A stretch of 64,000 bases of DNA, from NCBI GenBank assembly GCA_035649435.1, contig DASRJO010000105.1, forward strand, positions 1 to 64,000, read 5' to 3'. Source of the DNA: DASRJW01 sp035649435. Its GTDB lineage: Bacteria; Krumholzibacteriota; Krumholzibacteriia; G020349025. This document shows, piece after piece, positions 52,409-60,249 of the stretch. The notes beneath the pieces are model-generated. The model did not search any database. It had not been told where the DNA came from and was given only the letters and a program-made list of their open reading frames with translations. How positions within the stretch are numbered: position 1 is the first letter of the stretch; each line of letters begins with the position of its first letter. A program made the position numbers and the translations under genes.

Positions 52409-54109
52409 ATGCCGAGAACCACTGCCAGCTTCGCGGCGGCCATCGCCGCACTCCTTCTCGTCAGCGGCTGCGGAGATGACGAAGTCGTGCAGGTCCAACC
52501 AGACCAGGCCATTCAAGTGGTCGTGCAAACTGCGCCCGAGTCCCTCGATACCGGCGGGCGAACGAGCATCCAAGTCATCGTGCAACGCGCTCCCACAGGT
52601 GCCGATCTTCGCTACGGCTGGCTGGCCGACGCCGGCACCTTCGCCGATGCAACGACCGACAGTACGACCTGGACCGCACCCGACAATCCCGGCGTCTATG
52701 GACTCTCGGTGATCGTGACCGATGGCGACAACGTCGCGATCGCGCAGAAGAACGTCGCGGTCGCGACCTACATGCCGGCGGACGATCCCTTCTACAAAGG
52801 AGCGACCAGCTGTTCCGTGTGCCACAACGGCGGGTCCGGCGGCACACAGTGGAGCACCTGGTCGGTGTCGGCGCACGCGAGCGCGATCGAGTCGTTGCAA
52901 GAGATCGGAATGGACAGCAATCCATCCTGCTTGAAATGCCACACCGTCGGCAGCTACGGCCTCAATGCCGACGCGGCGCTCGACAACGGTGGCTACGACG
53001 AAACCGCGGTGCCGCGCCTGGCCGGTGTGCAGTGCGAGAACTGCCACGGACCCGGCAGCCAGCATCCCAGCCCCAACTTCACGTCCGTCGACGTCACCAT
53101 GGATGCATCGCTCTGCGGGCAGTGCCACACCGATGCGCACCATCCCACCTACGACGAGTGGCAGACCTCGGCGCACGCCGCCGGCGCGACGTGGACGTCG
53201 TCGTCACCCCCGGGACTGCGCGCGAGCTGTTCCAAGTGCCACAACGGCATGGTTTCGGCGGCGTATCTCGATGATCCGCAGAATTTCGTCCCGCCGACCG
53301 TGAACCCGACGCAGCTCGTGCGTCACACCTGCGCCGTTTGCCACGATGCGCACGGCAACGACAACCCGGGGAGCTTGCGCGATGCATCCGTGACCGACGT
53401 GTGGCTGCCCAACAACGTGCTGGTCGAGGAAGCAGGCGCCGGACGACTGTGCATCTCGTGCCATAACGGCCGGCGCACGGAGACCGACGTGCTCGGGCAG
53501 ATCAACAACGGGTCGAGCAACTTCGGCCCGCATCACTCGATCCAGGGCGATGCGCTCAAGGGCGTCAACGCTTACCAGACCTTGGCCCCCGGCTTCCCGT
53601 GGTCGAGCAGCAAGCACATTCTGGTCGAAGATGCCTGTGTCGCCTGCCACACGCACCCACATGAAGGGGATCCGGAGGCCGGCATCCCGAACTTCATGGG
53701 CCACGATTTCCTCCCGACGACGGAAGCGTGCGTGCGCTGCCATGGCCCGCTCACGGATTTCGAGGACATCTTCGCCAAGGCCGACTTCGACGGCAACGGC
53801 AGCATCGAGGGCGTTCAAGTCGAGATCCGCGGCCTGCTGGATCTCCTGCAGCAGACCATCATCGACAAGAGCCGCAACGATTCGGTGAGGATGGATTTCA
53901 TCAACAACTTCATCCCGACGCTCGGCGACACCACGAAGAGCACGCGCGTGCAACGCGAGGCCGGTTACAACTGGGCCTACGTCGACTACGACGGCTCGAG
54001 CGGCGTGCACAACACCACCTACTCCGTGCAGCTCCTGCAGCAGAGCATCCTGTACCTCGAACCGTCGGCGCTGCCGCAAGCCGCCTTCGTCCTGCGGGAG
54101 GACATGTGA
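52409..54109 (+). CDS. Nonaheme c-type cytochrome lipoprotein
   Basis: A 566-residue lipoprotein. The lipobox VSGC puts the lipid on Cys21. A beta-sandwich-like domain (about 30-125: LRYGWLADAGTF, GVYGLSVIVTDGDN) precedes the heme region. Nine CxxCH sites run from about residue 134 to 440: CSVCH, CLKCH, CENCH, CGQCH, CSKCH, CAVCH, CISCH, CVACH and CVRCH. A calcium-loop-like FDGNGSIEG follows at about 458. It probably sits on the outer membrane, inner or outer face. The GTGA overlap with the barrel gene implies coupled translation. It is the natural surface or periplasmic terminal heme carrier of the conduit. Confidence 0.9.
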   Translation: MPRTTASFAAAIAALLLVSGCGDDEVVQVQPDQAIQVVVQTAPESLDTGGRTSIQVIVQRAPTGADLRYGWLADAGTFADATTDSTTWTAPDNPGVYGLSVIVTDGDNVAIAQKNVAVATYMPADDPFYKGATSCSVCHNGGSGGTQWSTWSVSAHASAIESLQEIGMDSNPSCLKCHTVGSYGLNADAALDNGGYDETAVPRLAGVQCENCHGPGSQHPSPNFTSVDVTMDASLCGQCHTDAHHPTYDEWQTSAHAAGATWTSSSPPGLRASCSKCHNGMVSAAYLDDPQNFVPPTVNPTQLVRHTCAVCHDAHGNDNPGSLRDASVTDVWLPNNVLVEEAGAGRLCISCHNGRRTETDVLGQINNGSSNFGPHHSIQGDALKGVNAYQTLAPGFPWSSSKHILVEDACVACHTHPHEGDPEAGIPNFMGHDFLPTTEACVRCHGPLTDFEDIFAKADFDGNGSIEGVQVEIRGLLDLLQQTIIDKSRNDSVRMDFINNFIPTLGDTTKSTRVQREAGYNWAYVDYDGSSGVHNTTYSVQLLQQSILYLEPSALPQAAFVLREDM

Positions 54110-55485
54110 CGCGTGGGTGGAGAACCCCGCGCGCGCTCGCCGCACACTGGATCACTGGCTGCGCGGCGACGGCACGCTGGGTCACCTGGGTCGCGGTCTG
54201 CATCTCGATCCCATGTTTCCCCCGGATGGCCGGCGGCCAGGAAGCGAGTGCTGTGGGCACGGGGTGGACCTCGCCCACGACTTGGTGGGTGGCGAGCCGC
54301 ACCACCGGCTACTGGTACGAGAGCATCGATCCCAGCACCGGTGTCGTGCTCGCGCGCGCCAACTTTCTGCAGAACGTCGACGCGTCCGTATCACGCCTGT
54401 GGGATGACCACCTCGACCTACGCTTCGCCGGTCGCTATGCCGATGCCGATCTCTACCCGATCCAGCCGACGAACGAGACGCGTTGGACCGTGGGCTATGC
54501 GCAGGTGCGCGCGAGCTCCTGGCAGGTGCGCGCGCGCCTCGGACGTTTGTTCGTCCAGGAAGGTCCGGCGCATCACACGCTCGACGGCGCTTGGGTCAAG
54601 CTCAATCCGGCGCGCCGCGTCGAGGTCCGAGCCTGGGGTGGGTCGCAGGCGCCGGCCGATCTCGAGTTCGACATTCGCAGCATCGAGACGAACTTGGCGT
54701 TCGGGGGCCGAGTTCTCGCCACGGTGACGCCCGCGGTGCGCCTCGGCGTCTCGGGTGCGCAATGGGAGGAAGGCGGTGAGGTTGCCGCACGACCCGTGGG
54801 GGCGGACGCCACTTGGTTCCCGCTCGCGGGACTGCGCGCGTTCGCGCGCGCGGAGTACGAGACCGATGCCGAGCGCTGGCAACGCATCGAGCTGCTCGGC
54901 GACTACAGCCCGGGGCGTGGCTCGCCGTGGCTCTTGCGCGCGCAATACCTGGACCGCACGCCGTGGATCGAGCAGACGAGCTACTTCGCGCGCTTCGCCG
55001 CCCTCGAGCGCGTTCGGCTCATGCGTGCTTCGGCGCGCTATCAGCTCGCGAACGGTCTCGGGGGCGAGATCGAGTCCTTCACCAGCGTGATCGACACGCG
55101 CACCTCTGCGCGTCTGGGTGGCGCGGTGCTCTTCCGCTACGGACGCGTCGGCTACTCGGCACTCTTCGGTGATTCGGGCGAAGAGAGCCAGTGGTTCGGG
55201 GATGTCGACGTGCCGGTGCGTCCGTGGGTACGGCTGGCCGCCGGCGCGGTCATCGCGACCTACGCGCTGTTCGAGGACGCACCAAACGACATGGAGCGCG
55301 ACCTGGTCACACTCTTCGGGCGCGCCACGCTCGACCTGATGCCCGGACTGCGCGGTGTGCTCGAAGTGCAAGGATTGAAGAACCCGGACTTCGACGAGGA
55401 CGCACGAATCCTGTTCGGTCTCGACCTGTTCGCCGGACGTGGGGCGTCGAAGTTCGGCCTGGGACGGGGAGGGTGGTTGCAGTGA
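54106..55485 (+). CDS. Outer-membrane beta-barrel protein of the cytochrome conduit
   Basis: A 459-residue protein with a signal peptide (ITGCAATARWVTWVAVCISIP) and a mature part of alternating, aromatic-girdled strands: ATWFPLAGLRAFARAEYETD, RYQLANGLGGEIESFT, GAVLFRYGRVGYSALF. The C-terminal strand pattern (DARILFGLDLFAG) fits an outer-membrane porin. There are no CxxCH sites. Sitting between multiheme genes with four-base overlaps on both sides (GTGA, GTGA), it plays the part of MtrB/PioB-like or Ext-type porins, which sheathe cytochromes through the outer membrane. Homology to those is not visible to me; the role is contextual. GGGAGG four bases upstream supports the GTG. Confidence 0.8.
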   Translation: MTRGWRTPRALAAHWITGCAATARWVTWVAVCISIPCFPRMAGGQEASAVGTGWTSPTTWWVASRTTGYWYESIDPSTGVVLARANFLQNVDASVSRLWDDHLDLRFAGRYADADLYPIQPTNETRWTVGYAQVRASSWQVRARLGRLFVQEGPAHHTLDGAWVKLNPARRVEVRAWGGSQAPADLEFDIRSIETNLAFGGRVLATVTPAVRLGVSGAQWEEGGEVAARPVGADATWFPLAGLRAFARAEYETDAERWQRIELLGDYSPGRGSPWLLRAQYLDRTPWIEQTSYFARFAALERVRLMRASARYQLANGLGGEIESFTSVIDTRTSARLGGAVLFRYGRVGYSALFGDSGEESQWFGDVDVPVRPWVRLAAGAVIATYALFEDAPNDMERDLVTLFGRATLDLMPGLRGVLEVQGLKNPDFDEDARILFGLDLFAGRGASKFGLGRGGWLQ

Positions 55486-56372
55486 AGAGACGAACCCTCC
55501 CTCGTGTCGCCATCACAGGAGGATGCCTGGCCGGTGCCGCGATCTTGCTCGTGGTCACTTTGCAGGCGCGCGATGCGGAGCCGGCGTTGAAGCCCATGCA
55601 TGCTGTACACGCGACCAACGGACTCGAGTGCAGCGTTTGCCACGAGGCGGCGGCAACATCGCTGCGCGGGACAGATTTGCTCTTGCCGCAGAAGGAAACG
55701 TGCGCTCAGTGTCACGACGTGAACGATACGGAGCAGTGCGCGAAGTGTCACGCCCAAGCCGAGGAACCGGCTGGATACGCTCCCCGCACCGTCGTGGCGC
55801 AGAATTTCCCACACCAGCTGCACGTGGAGAGCGGGATGGAGTGCGCCACGTGTCACACTGGCGAGGGACTGACCGAGCCGGTGCTGCCGGACAAGGCCTC
55901 GTGCCGCGCTTGTCACACCACCGCCTCGCAGCAGAGCGATTGCCGTGTGTGTCACGCTGCCGCCGAGGAGCTGAGGCCTGCCAGTCACGGACCGCAATTC
56001 CTGCAGCTGCATGCGCTCCAGGCGGCATGGGATCAGTCGCGTTGTGCCAATTGCCACACCGAGACGGATTGCCAGGAATGTCACAACGGCGACAACATTC
56101 GACCACGGTCGCACCCGTTGAACTTTGCCTTCGACCACGTGCTCGCAGCGCGAGGGAAGGAAATCTCCTGCAGCACCTGTCACGAATCGGAGTTCTGTTC
56201 GGACTGTCATGCGGCGCAACGAGTTCTGCCCACCGATCACTCGCAGGCCAGCTGGCTGCTCGCAGACGGCGGTCGTCATGCGGAGGCGGGGCGGTTCGAC
56301 ATGGAAAGCTGCGCCGCGTGCCACGAATCCGGCAGCACCGCACCCACGTGCGCGCGCTGTCACGGGAGATGA
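55482..56372 (+). CDS. Dodecaheme c-type cytochrome
   Basis: A 296-residue protein. An N-terminal helix (VAITGGCLAGAAILLVVTL) is either a signal peptide or a membrane anchor. Twelve CxxCH sites follow between residues ~50 and 293: CSVCH, CAQCH, CAKCH, CATCH, CRACH, CRVCH, CANCH, CQECH, CSTCH, CSDCH, CAACH and CARCH. That is one heme per ~20 residues, very dense and wire-like. Extra histidines between the motifs can serve as distal ligands. The GTG start overlaps the barrel stop, with GGGGAGGG upstream. Likely the periplasmic heme wire feeding the barrel. Confidence 0.9.
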   Translation: MKRRTLPRVAITGGCLAGAAILLVVTLQARDAEPALKPMHAVHATNGLECSVCHEAAATSLRGTDLLLPQKETCAQCHDVNDTEQCAKCHAQAEEPAGYAPRTVVAQNFPHQLHVESGMECATCHTGEGLTEPVLPDKASCRACHTTASQQSDCRVCHAAAEELRPASHGPQFLQLHALQAAWDQSRCANCHTETDCQECHNGDNIRPRSHPLNFAFDHVLAARGKEISCSTCHESEFCSDCHAAQRVLPTDHSQASWLLADGGRHAEAGRFDMESCAACHESGSTAPTCARCHGR

Positions 56373-56374
56373 CG

Positions 56375-56926
56375 ATGCGAAGCGTCCGCCGGCCGCACGC
56401 GTTCTGGGCACTGATCTTGGTGCTCGGCTGTTCCGAACCGGCACCGCTGCAGGACGATCTGCGCGCTCATCCTCCCGCCTGGACCGATGCGGGGAGCGGC
56501 GATTTTCACGGTGCGCGAGTGGCGCGCGAGGGGACGAATCTCTGCACCAGCTGCCACGGATCGGCCTTGCGCGGCGATCTCGTCGTGCCCGGCTGCTACG
56601 ATTGCCACGACGGCCCTGGCGGCCACCCGCCGTACTGGAAGGACCCGGCCGAACCATTCCATGGCACCGAGGTCGAGCACCAGGGCCCGACGGATTGCGC
56701 GACATGTCATGGAGCGACGTATCAGGGCGGCTGGAGCGGAGTGAGCTGCTACACGTGTCATGCCGGCGGGCCGAGCGGTCATCCGGACGGCTGGCTCGAC
56801 AAGCGTTTCCACACCTTCCATGGTCTCGAGGTGTCGGTGCACGGTGACGCCGATTGCCGCCGCTGCCACGGCAACGATCTCCTGGGCGGCACGAGCGGCG
56901 TCGCTTGCAGCGACTGCCATCAATAG
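56375..56926 (+). CDS. Hexaheme c-type cytochrome lipoprotein
   Basis: A 183-residue lipoprotein. The signal ends in VLGC with Cys19 lipidated. Six CxxCH sites form three near-repeats, each pairing a first site (CTSCH, CATCH, CRRCH) with a second (CYDCH, CYTCH, CSDCH). Each pair is separated by an LRGD, YQGG or LLGG segment, and FHG recurs between repeats. The three-fold repetition suggests internal duplication of a diheme unit. The ATG at 56375 has GGGAG six bases upstream and is preferred to the ATG at 56369 in the ATGA overlap. It ends the cytochrome block. Confidence 0.9.
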   Translation: MRSVRRPHAFWALILVLGCSEPAPLQDDLRAHPPAWTDAGSGDFHGARVAREGTNLCTSCHGSALRGDLVVPGCYDCHDGPGGHPPYWKDPAEPFHGTEVEHQGPTDCATCHGATYQGGWSGVSCYTCHAGGPSGHPDGWLDKRFHTFHGLEVSVHGDADCRRCHGNDLLGGTSGVACSDCHQ

Positions 56927-56944
56927 CCCGCCAAAGACATCCCG

Positions 56945-58054
56945 TTACGGCAGGAAAAAGAACGCCAGACCCAAGATGACGTAGACGGCCAGGAGCTGCA
57001 CGCCCTCGAGCCAGTTGGCCTCTCCGTCCAAAGCCACGAGGTTGACGACGGCGACGGAGGCGACGACCGCCAAGACCTCGAAGTTGGTGAACAAGAGATC
57101 GAGTGGAGAGCCGAAGGCATAGCTGGCAAAGACGAGCACCGGGGCCACGAACAATGCGACCTGGATGCTGGATCCCACGGCGATGTGCATCGCCAAGTCC
57201 ATCTGATTCTTGCGCGCCACGAGCACCGCGGTGCTGTGCTCGGCGGCGTTGCCGACGATGGCGACCAGGATGACGCCGACGAACACCTCGGTCATGCCGA
57301 AAGCCGCGGCGGTGGCTTCGACCGCCTGCACTAACCACTCGGAGACGAGACCGATGGTGCCCGCAGCGACGAGCAAGACGACGATGGCCCGGTTCCGCCC
57401 CCAGCCATGCGCTGCGCCGCCGGCCACGGCATCTTCGATCCTGCCCATCTCGGCGCTCGGCGGTCCCGGCTGCCCGGCGTAGAGATGTTTGTGCGTTTTC
57501 AACGAGAACACGAGGCTCAAGAGATAGGTGGCGAAGAGCACGATGGCGATCTCGAGCGACAGCTCCTTCTCGTGGGCATTGGCATGGCCGGCCACCATGC
57601 GGTGAAAAATGGCGGGCACGACGAGACCGATGGCGGAAAGTGCCAGCAAGGTTCCACCCATGCTCGCCGCCGTGGCGTTGAAGCGCAGGCGGTCGAAGCG
57701 CAGCCCGCCGGCGAGGATCGCGAGGCCGAGAACGAGCAGGATGTTGCCGATGATCGAGCCGGTGATGGAGGCCTTGACCACTTCGGGAAGCCCGCGCTGC
57801 AGGGCGACCAAGGCGATGATGAGCTCCGCGGCGTTGCCGAAGGAGGCGTTGAGCAGTCCACCGAGCCCGGGCCCCATGCGCTCGGAGAGCGACTCGGTCG
57901 CCCGTCCCATCAGGCCCGCGAGCGGGATGATCGAGAGCGCCGACGCCGCGAACACGAGCGGCGGGTCGGCATGCGCGAACTCGAGCACCGCGGCCACCGG
58001 CAGGAAGACCAGCATCAACATCAGGGGTGGGACCTGAAAGCGTCCGATGCGCAT
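56945..58054 (-). CDS. cax: Ca2+/H+ antiporter (CaCA family, CAX type)
   Basis: A 369-residue antiporter with about 11 membrane helices. The two inverted alpha-repeats carry the hallmark motifs: FGNAAELIIALVALQ in repeat one and VGNAAEHSTAVLVARKN in repeat two. The Glu residues are the cation-binding ligands. A short acidic loop (QPGPPSAEMGRIEDA) separates the halves. It expels calcium using the proton gradient. It lies on the opposite strand between the cytochrome block and the HybAB-like module, with no obvious functional link except ion homeostasis. Confidence 0.93.
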   Translation of the reverse strand: MRIGRFQVPPLMLMLVFLPVAAVLEFAHADPPLVFAASALSIIPLAGLMGRATESLSERMGPGLGGLLNASFGNAAELIIALVALQRGLPEVVKASITGSIIGNILLVLGLAILAGGLRFDRLRFNATAASMGGTLLALSAIGLVVPAIFHRMVAGHANAHEKELSLEIAIVLFATYLLSLVFSLKTHKHLYAGQPGPPSAEMGRIEDAVAGGAAHGWGRNRAIVVLLVAAGTIGLVSEWLVQAVEATAAAFGMTEVFVGVILVAIVGNAAEHSTAVLVARKNQMDLAMHIAVGSSIQVALFVAPVLVFASYAFGSPLDLLFTNFEVLAVVASVAVVNLVALDGEANWLEGVQLLAVYVILGLAFFFLP

Positions 58055-58140
58055 GCTAGGATCTCCTCGGTCTGCGGATCAGGGTGAGCCTGCCTCGCGG
58101 CGATGCTTTTCGGCCGCGACTGGTGCCGCAGGAGGCAACC

Positions 58141-58593
58141 ATGCGGGTGTCGATAACACGCCTCGGACCCCGGCCGCAAGCCAGGAGTCGGTGGGCGCTG
58201 TTCGCCTTGATCGCGGTGGCGTCATGCAGTGCCAGCACGCGGACAGAAACGACCGATTTCGACGAGACCGGCCGCAGGGCCGATGGCTACAAGGTGAGCG
58301 CGACCATCGTCAGCAAGGACAAAGCGCAGTTGGATCGTGCCCGCAGCCTTGCTCGCGCGGGTGACTATGAGGCTGCGATCGACATCGCCGAGTCGTTGCA
58401 ACGGGACTCAGGCGTCGATGCCGAGCTCAAGCCGGAGATCCTGCTCGTCTTGAGCGAGCTGTACGGTGCACCGCTCAACCCCCGGCGGGACACCGACACC
58501 GCCGACCGGTTGCTGCGCCAATTGCTGGCTGAGTATCCAGATTCGATGCAAGCGGAAACGGCGCGCCAACTCCTCGAGCGCTCCCCGCGTTGA
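58141..58593 (+). CDS. Small TPR-like lipoprotein
   Basis: A 150-residue protein with a lipobox VASC (Cys29). The mature part is helical: DRARSLARAGDYEAAIDIAESL and ELKPEILLVLSELYG and DRLLRQLLAEYPDSMQAETARQLL fit tetratricopeptide-like hairpins. GGAGG seven bases before the ATG at 58141 supports that start over an earlier in-frame ATG. It precedes the GcvH-like/HybA/HybB genes by 140 bases on the same strand. An assembly or scaffold role is only a guess. Confidence 0.75.
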   Translation: MRVSITRLGPRPQARSRWALFALIAVASCSASTRTETTDFDETGRRADGYKVSATIVSKDKAQLDRARSLARAGDYEAAIDIAESLQRDSGVDAELKPEILLVLSELYGAPLNPRRDTDTADRLLRQLLAEYPDSMQAETARQLLERSPR

Positions 58594-58733
58594 TTCTCTC
58601 GACAGCACCGCTCCCACATTGAGCTTGTTTGCTGTGCATGCGAATGGCCGGTATCTGGCGCGTGTCTTGCGATGCAACTCATTGCGGCGGTCGATGGTTC
58701 CGCCGGGGACAATCAGGCGACGAGGTGAGTCTT

Positions 58734-59402
58734 GTGACAGCGATTCTGGTCGTCTGCACCATCGCACTGTTCTTGATCGTGGATTCGGTGCGAACACGCA
58801 GACGCAGTCCGGTCGTGGCGCCTTGCGTCCCGCGGCGACTCGAAGAGCTGGGTGGCGATTTCCCCGTCCCGGCGGGGGTCTTCGTCGGCGCCGGCCACAC
58901 CTGGGCGAGCCTCGAGACCAATGGCTCGGTCCGCGTCGGCGTGGACGCCTTTGCCTCGCGTCTGCTTGGGCGGCTCGACCGTCTCGAGGCGGCCGCAGCC
59001 GGTGCCGAGCTGGCGCACGAGGATGCCGCCTTCGTGCTGCATCAAGGAACGAAGAGCGTCGCCTTCGCGTCGCCGCTCACCGGGACGGTGACGGACGTGA
59101 ACACCGCGCTATTGCACGAACCGGAACGTCTGCGCGACGCGCCCTACGACAGCGGCTGGCTGCTGCGCATCCGGCCGCACCATCTGGCGCGCGAGCTGCA
59201 TCGACTGCGCATCGGCGACGATGCACAGGGATGGCTGCAGCATGAAGCCGCACGTCTCGGCGATTTCCTCGCGCGCGCAGTCCCGAGCCGTATCGCCGGT
59301 GCGACGCTCCAAGATGGCGGGCTCGCCGTGACGGGAGTGATGGAGATGCTCGACGCCGGGGCATGGGAGCGTTTCGAATCCGAATTCCTCGCTGGCCGCT
59401 GA
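58734..59402 (+). CDS. Membrane-anchored GcvH-like lipoyl-domain protein
   Basis: A 222-residue protein. One N-terminal helix (AILVVCTIALFLIVDSV) anchors it, with the rest in the cytoplasm or periplasm. Residues ~55-165 follow the GcvH fold: HTWASLETNGSVRVGVDAFA, TKSVAFASPLTGTVTDVN and PYDSGWLLRIRP. The Lys in TKSV aligns with the lipoylated lysine. A ~50-residue extension follows. No other glycine cleavage genes are nearby, so it is not ordinary GcvH. It sits 61 bases before a HybA-like ferredoxin, suggesting a carrier or structural role in that redox module. The GTG has GAGGTGA upstream. Confidence 0.8.
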   Translation: MTAILVVCTIALFLIVDSVRTRRRSPVVAPCVPRRLEELGGDFPVPAGVFVGAGHTWASLETNGSVRVGVDAFASRLLGRLDRLEAAAAGAELAHEDAAFVLHQGTKSVAFASPLTGTVTDVNTALLHEPERLRDAPYDSGWLLRIRPHHLARELHRLRIGDDAQGWLQHEAARLGDFLARAVPSRIAGATLQDGGLAVTGVMEMLDAGAWERFESEFLAGR

Positions 59403-59463
59403 AGGACCGTGCGGCGTCGAGAATGATTGGGGCGAGCGGTCGACTCGAAGGAGGAGGACGTCG

Positions 59464-60249
59464 ATGACTGCGGCGCTGCTCATCGACACCACGCGCTGCA
59501 TCGGATGCAACGCCTGTGCGGATGCCTGCAAGGAGGCCAATCACCTGCCGGGTGAAGTAGAGACGACGCTCACGGCCCGCACTTGGACGGTAGTCGAGGC
59601 GAAGGGGGACGTGTACGTCCGGCGCATGTGCATGCATTGCGAGGAGCCGACGTGCGCTTCGGTGTGTCCGGTCGGGGCGTTGCACAAGACTGCCGAAGGA
59701 CCCGTGGCCTACGAGGAGTCGCGTTGCATCGGCTGCCGCTACTGCATGGTGGCCTGCCCGTTCGGCGTCCCGAAGTACGAATGGGACAAGACGCTGCCGC
59801 GAGTACAGAAGTGCATCGGCTGCATCGGCCGCCTGCGCGCCGGCCAGAGCACGGCGTGCGCCACCGCCTGCCCGACCGGGGCGACCACATTCGGCGAGCG
59901 CGAGGAACTGCTGGCGGAAGCGCGCCGGCGGATTCGCGAATCTCCCGATTCCTATGTGCACCGCATCTACGGTGAACGCGAGGTCGGGGGCACGCACGTG
60001 CTGATGCTGGCGGCGGTTCCGTTCGAGCAGCTCGGGTTCCCGGTCGACCTGCCTGAGAGAGCGATGCCGTCTTACACCTGGGAAGCACTGTCCAAGATCC
60101 CGAACGTGGTCTCGGTGGGGGGCGTCGGCTTGCTCGGGATCTGGTGGATCATCCACCGCCGCATGCAGCTCGAGCGCTCGGAAGAAGTCGATGTCGATGC
60201 CGGGCCGCATTTGGCACAGGTCACGAGTCGAGACGGAGGCCGGTCATGA
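59464..60249 (+). CDS. HybA-like 4x[4Fe-4S] ferredoxin with C-terminal membrane helix
   Basis: A 261-residue iron-sulfur protein. Four cluster-binding cysteine groups are visible: CIGCNACADAC, CMHCEEPTCASVC, CIGCRYCMVAC and CIGCIG with a later CATAC. A C-terminal helix (VVSVGGVGLLGIWWIIHRR) anchors it. No Tat signal is seen, so the clusters probably face the cytoplasm, or they are exported with a partner. HybA-type subunits pass electrons between a catalytic subunit and a membrane quinone-reactive subunit. The stop overlaps the HybB-like gene (ATGA). No hydrogenase or other catalytic subunit is adjacent. Confidence 0.88.
   Translation: MTAALLIDTTRCIGCNACADACKEANHLPGEVETTLTARTWTVVEAKGDVYVRRMCMHCEEPTCASVCPVGALHKTAEGPVAYEESRCIGCRYCMVACPFGVPKYEWDKTLPRVQKCIGCIGRLRAGQSTACATACPTGATTFGEREELLAEARRRIRESPDSYVHRIYGEREVGGTHVLMLAAVPFEQLGFPVDLPERAMPSYTWEALSKIPNVVSVGGVGLLGIWWIIHRRMQLERSEEVDVDAGPHLAQVTSRDGGRS

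Noticed and set aside
58734..59402. Ordinary glycine-cleavage H protein
   Set aside because: It has a membrane helix, a C-terminal extension and no glycine-cleavage neighbours; the context is a ferredoxin/NrfD module.
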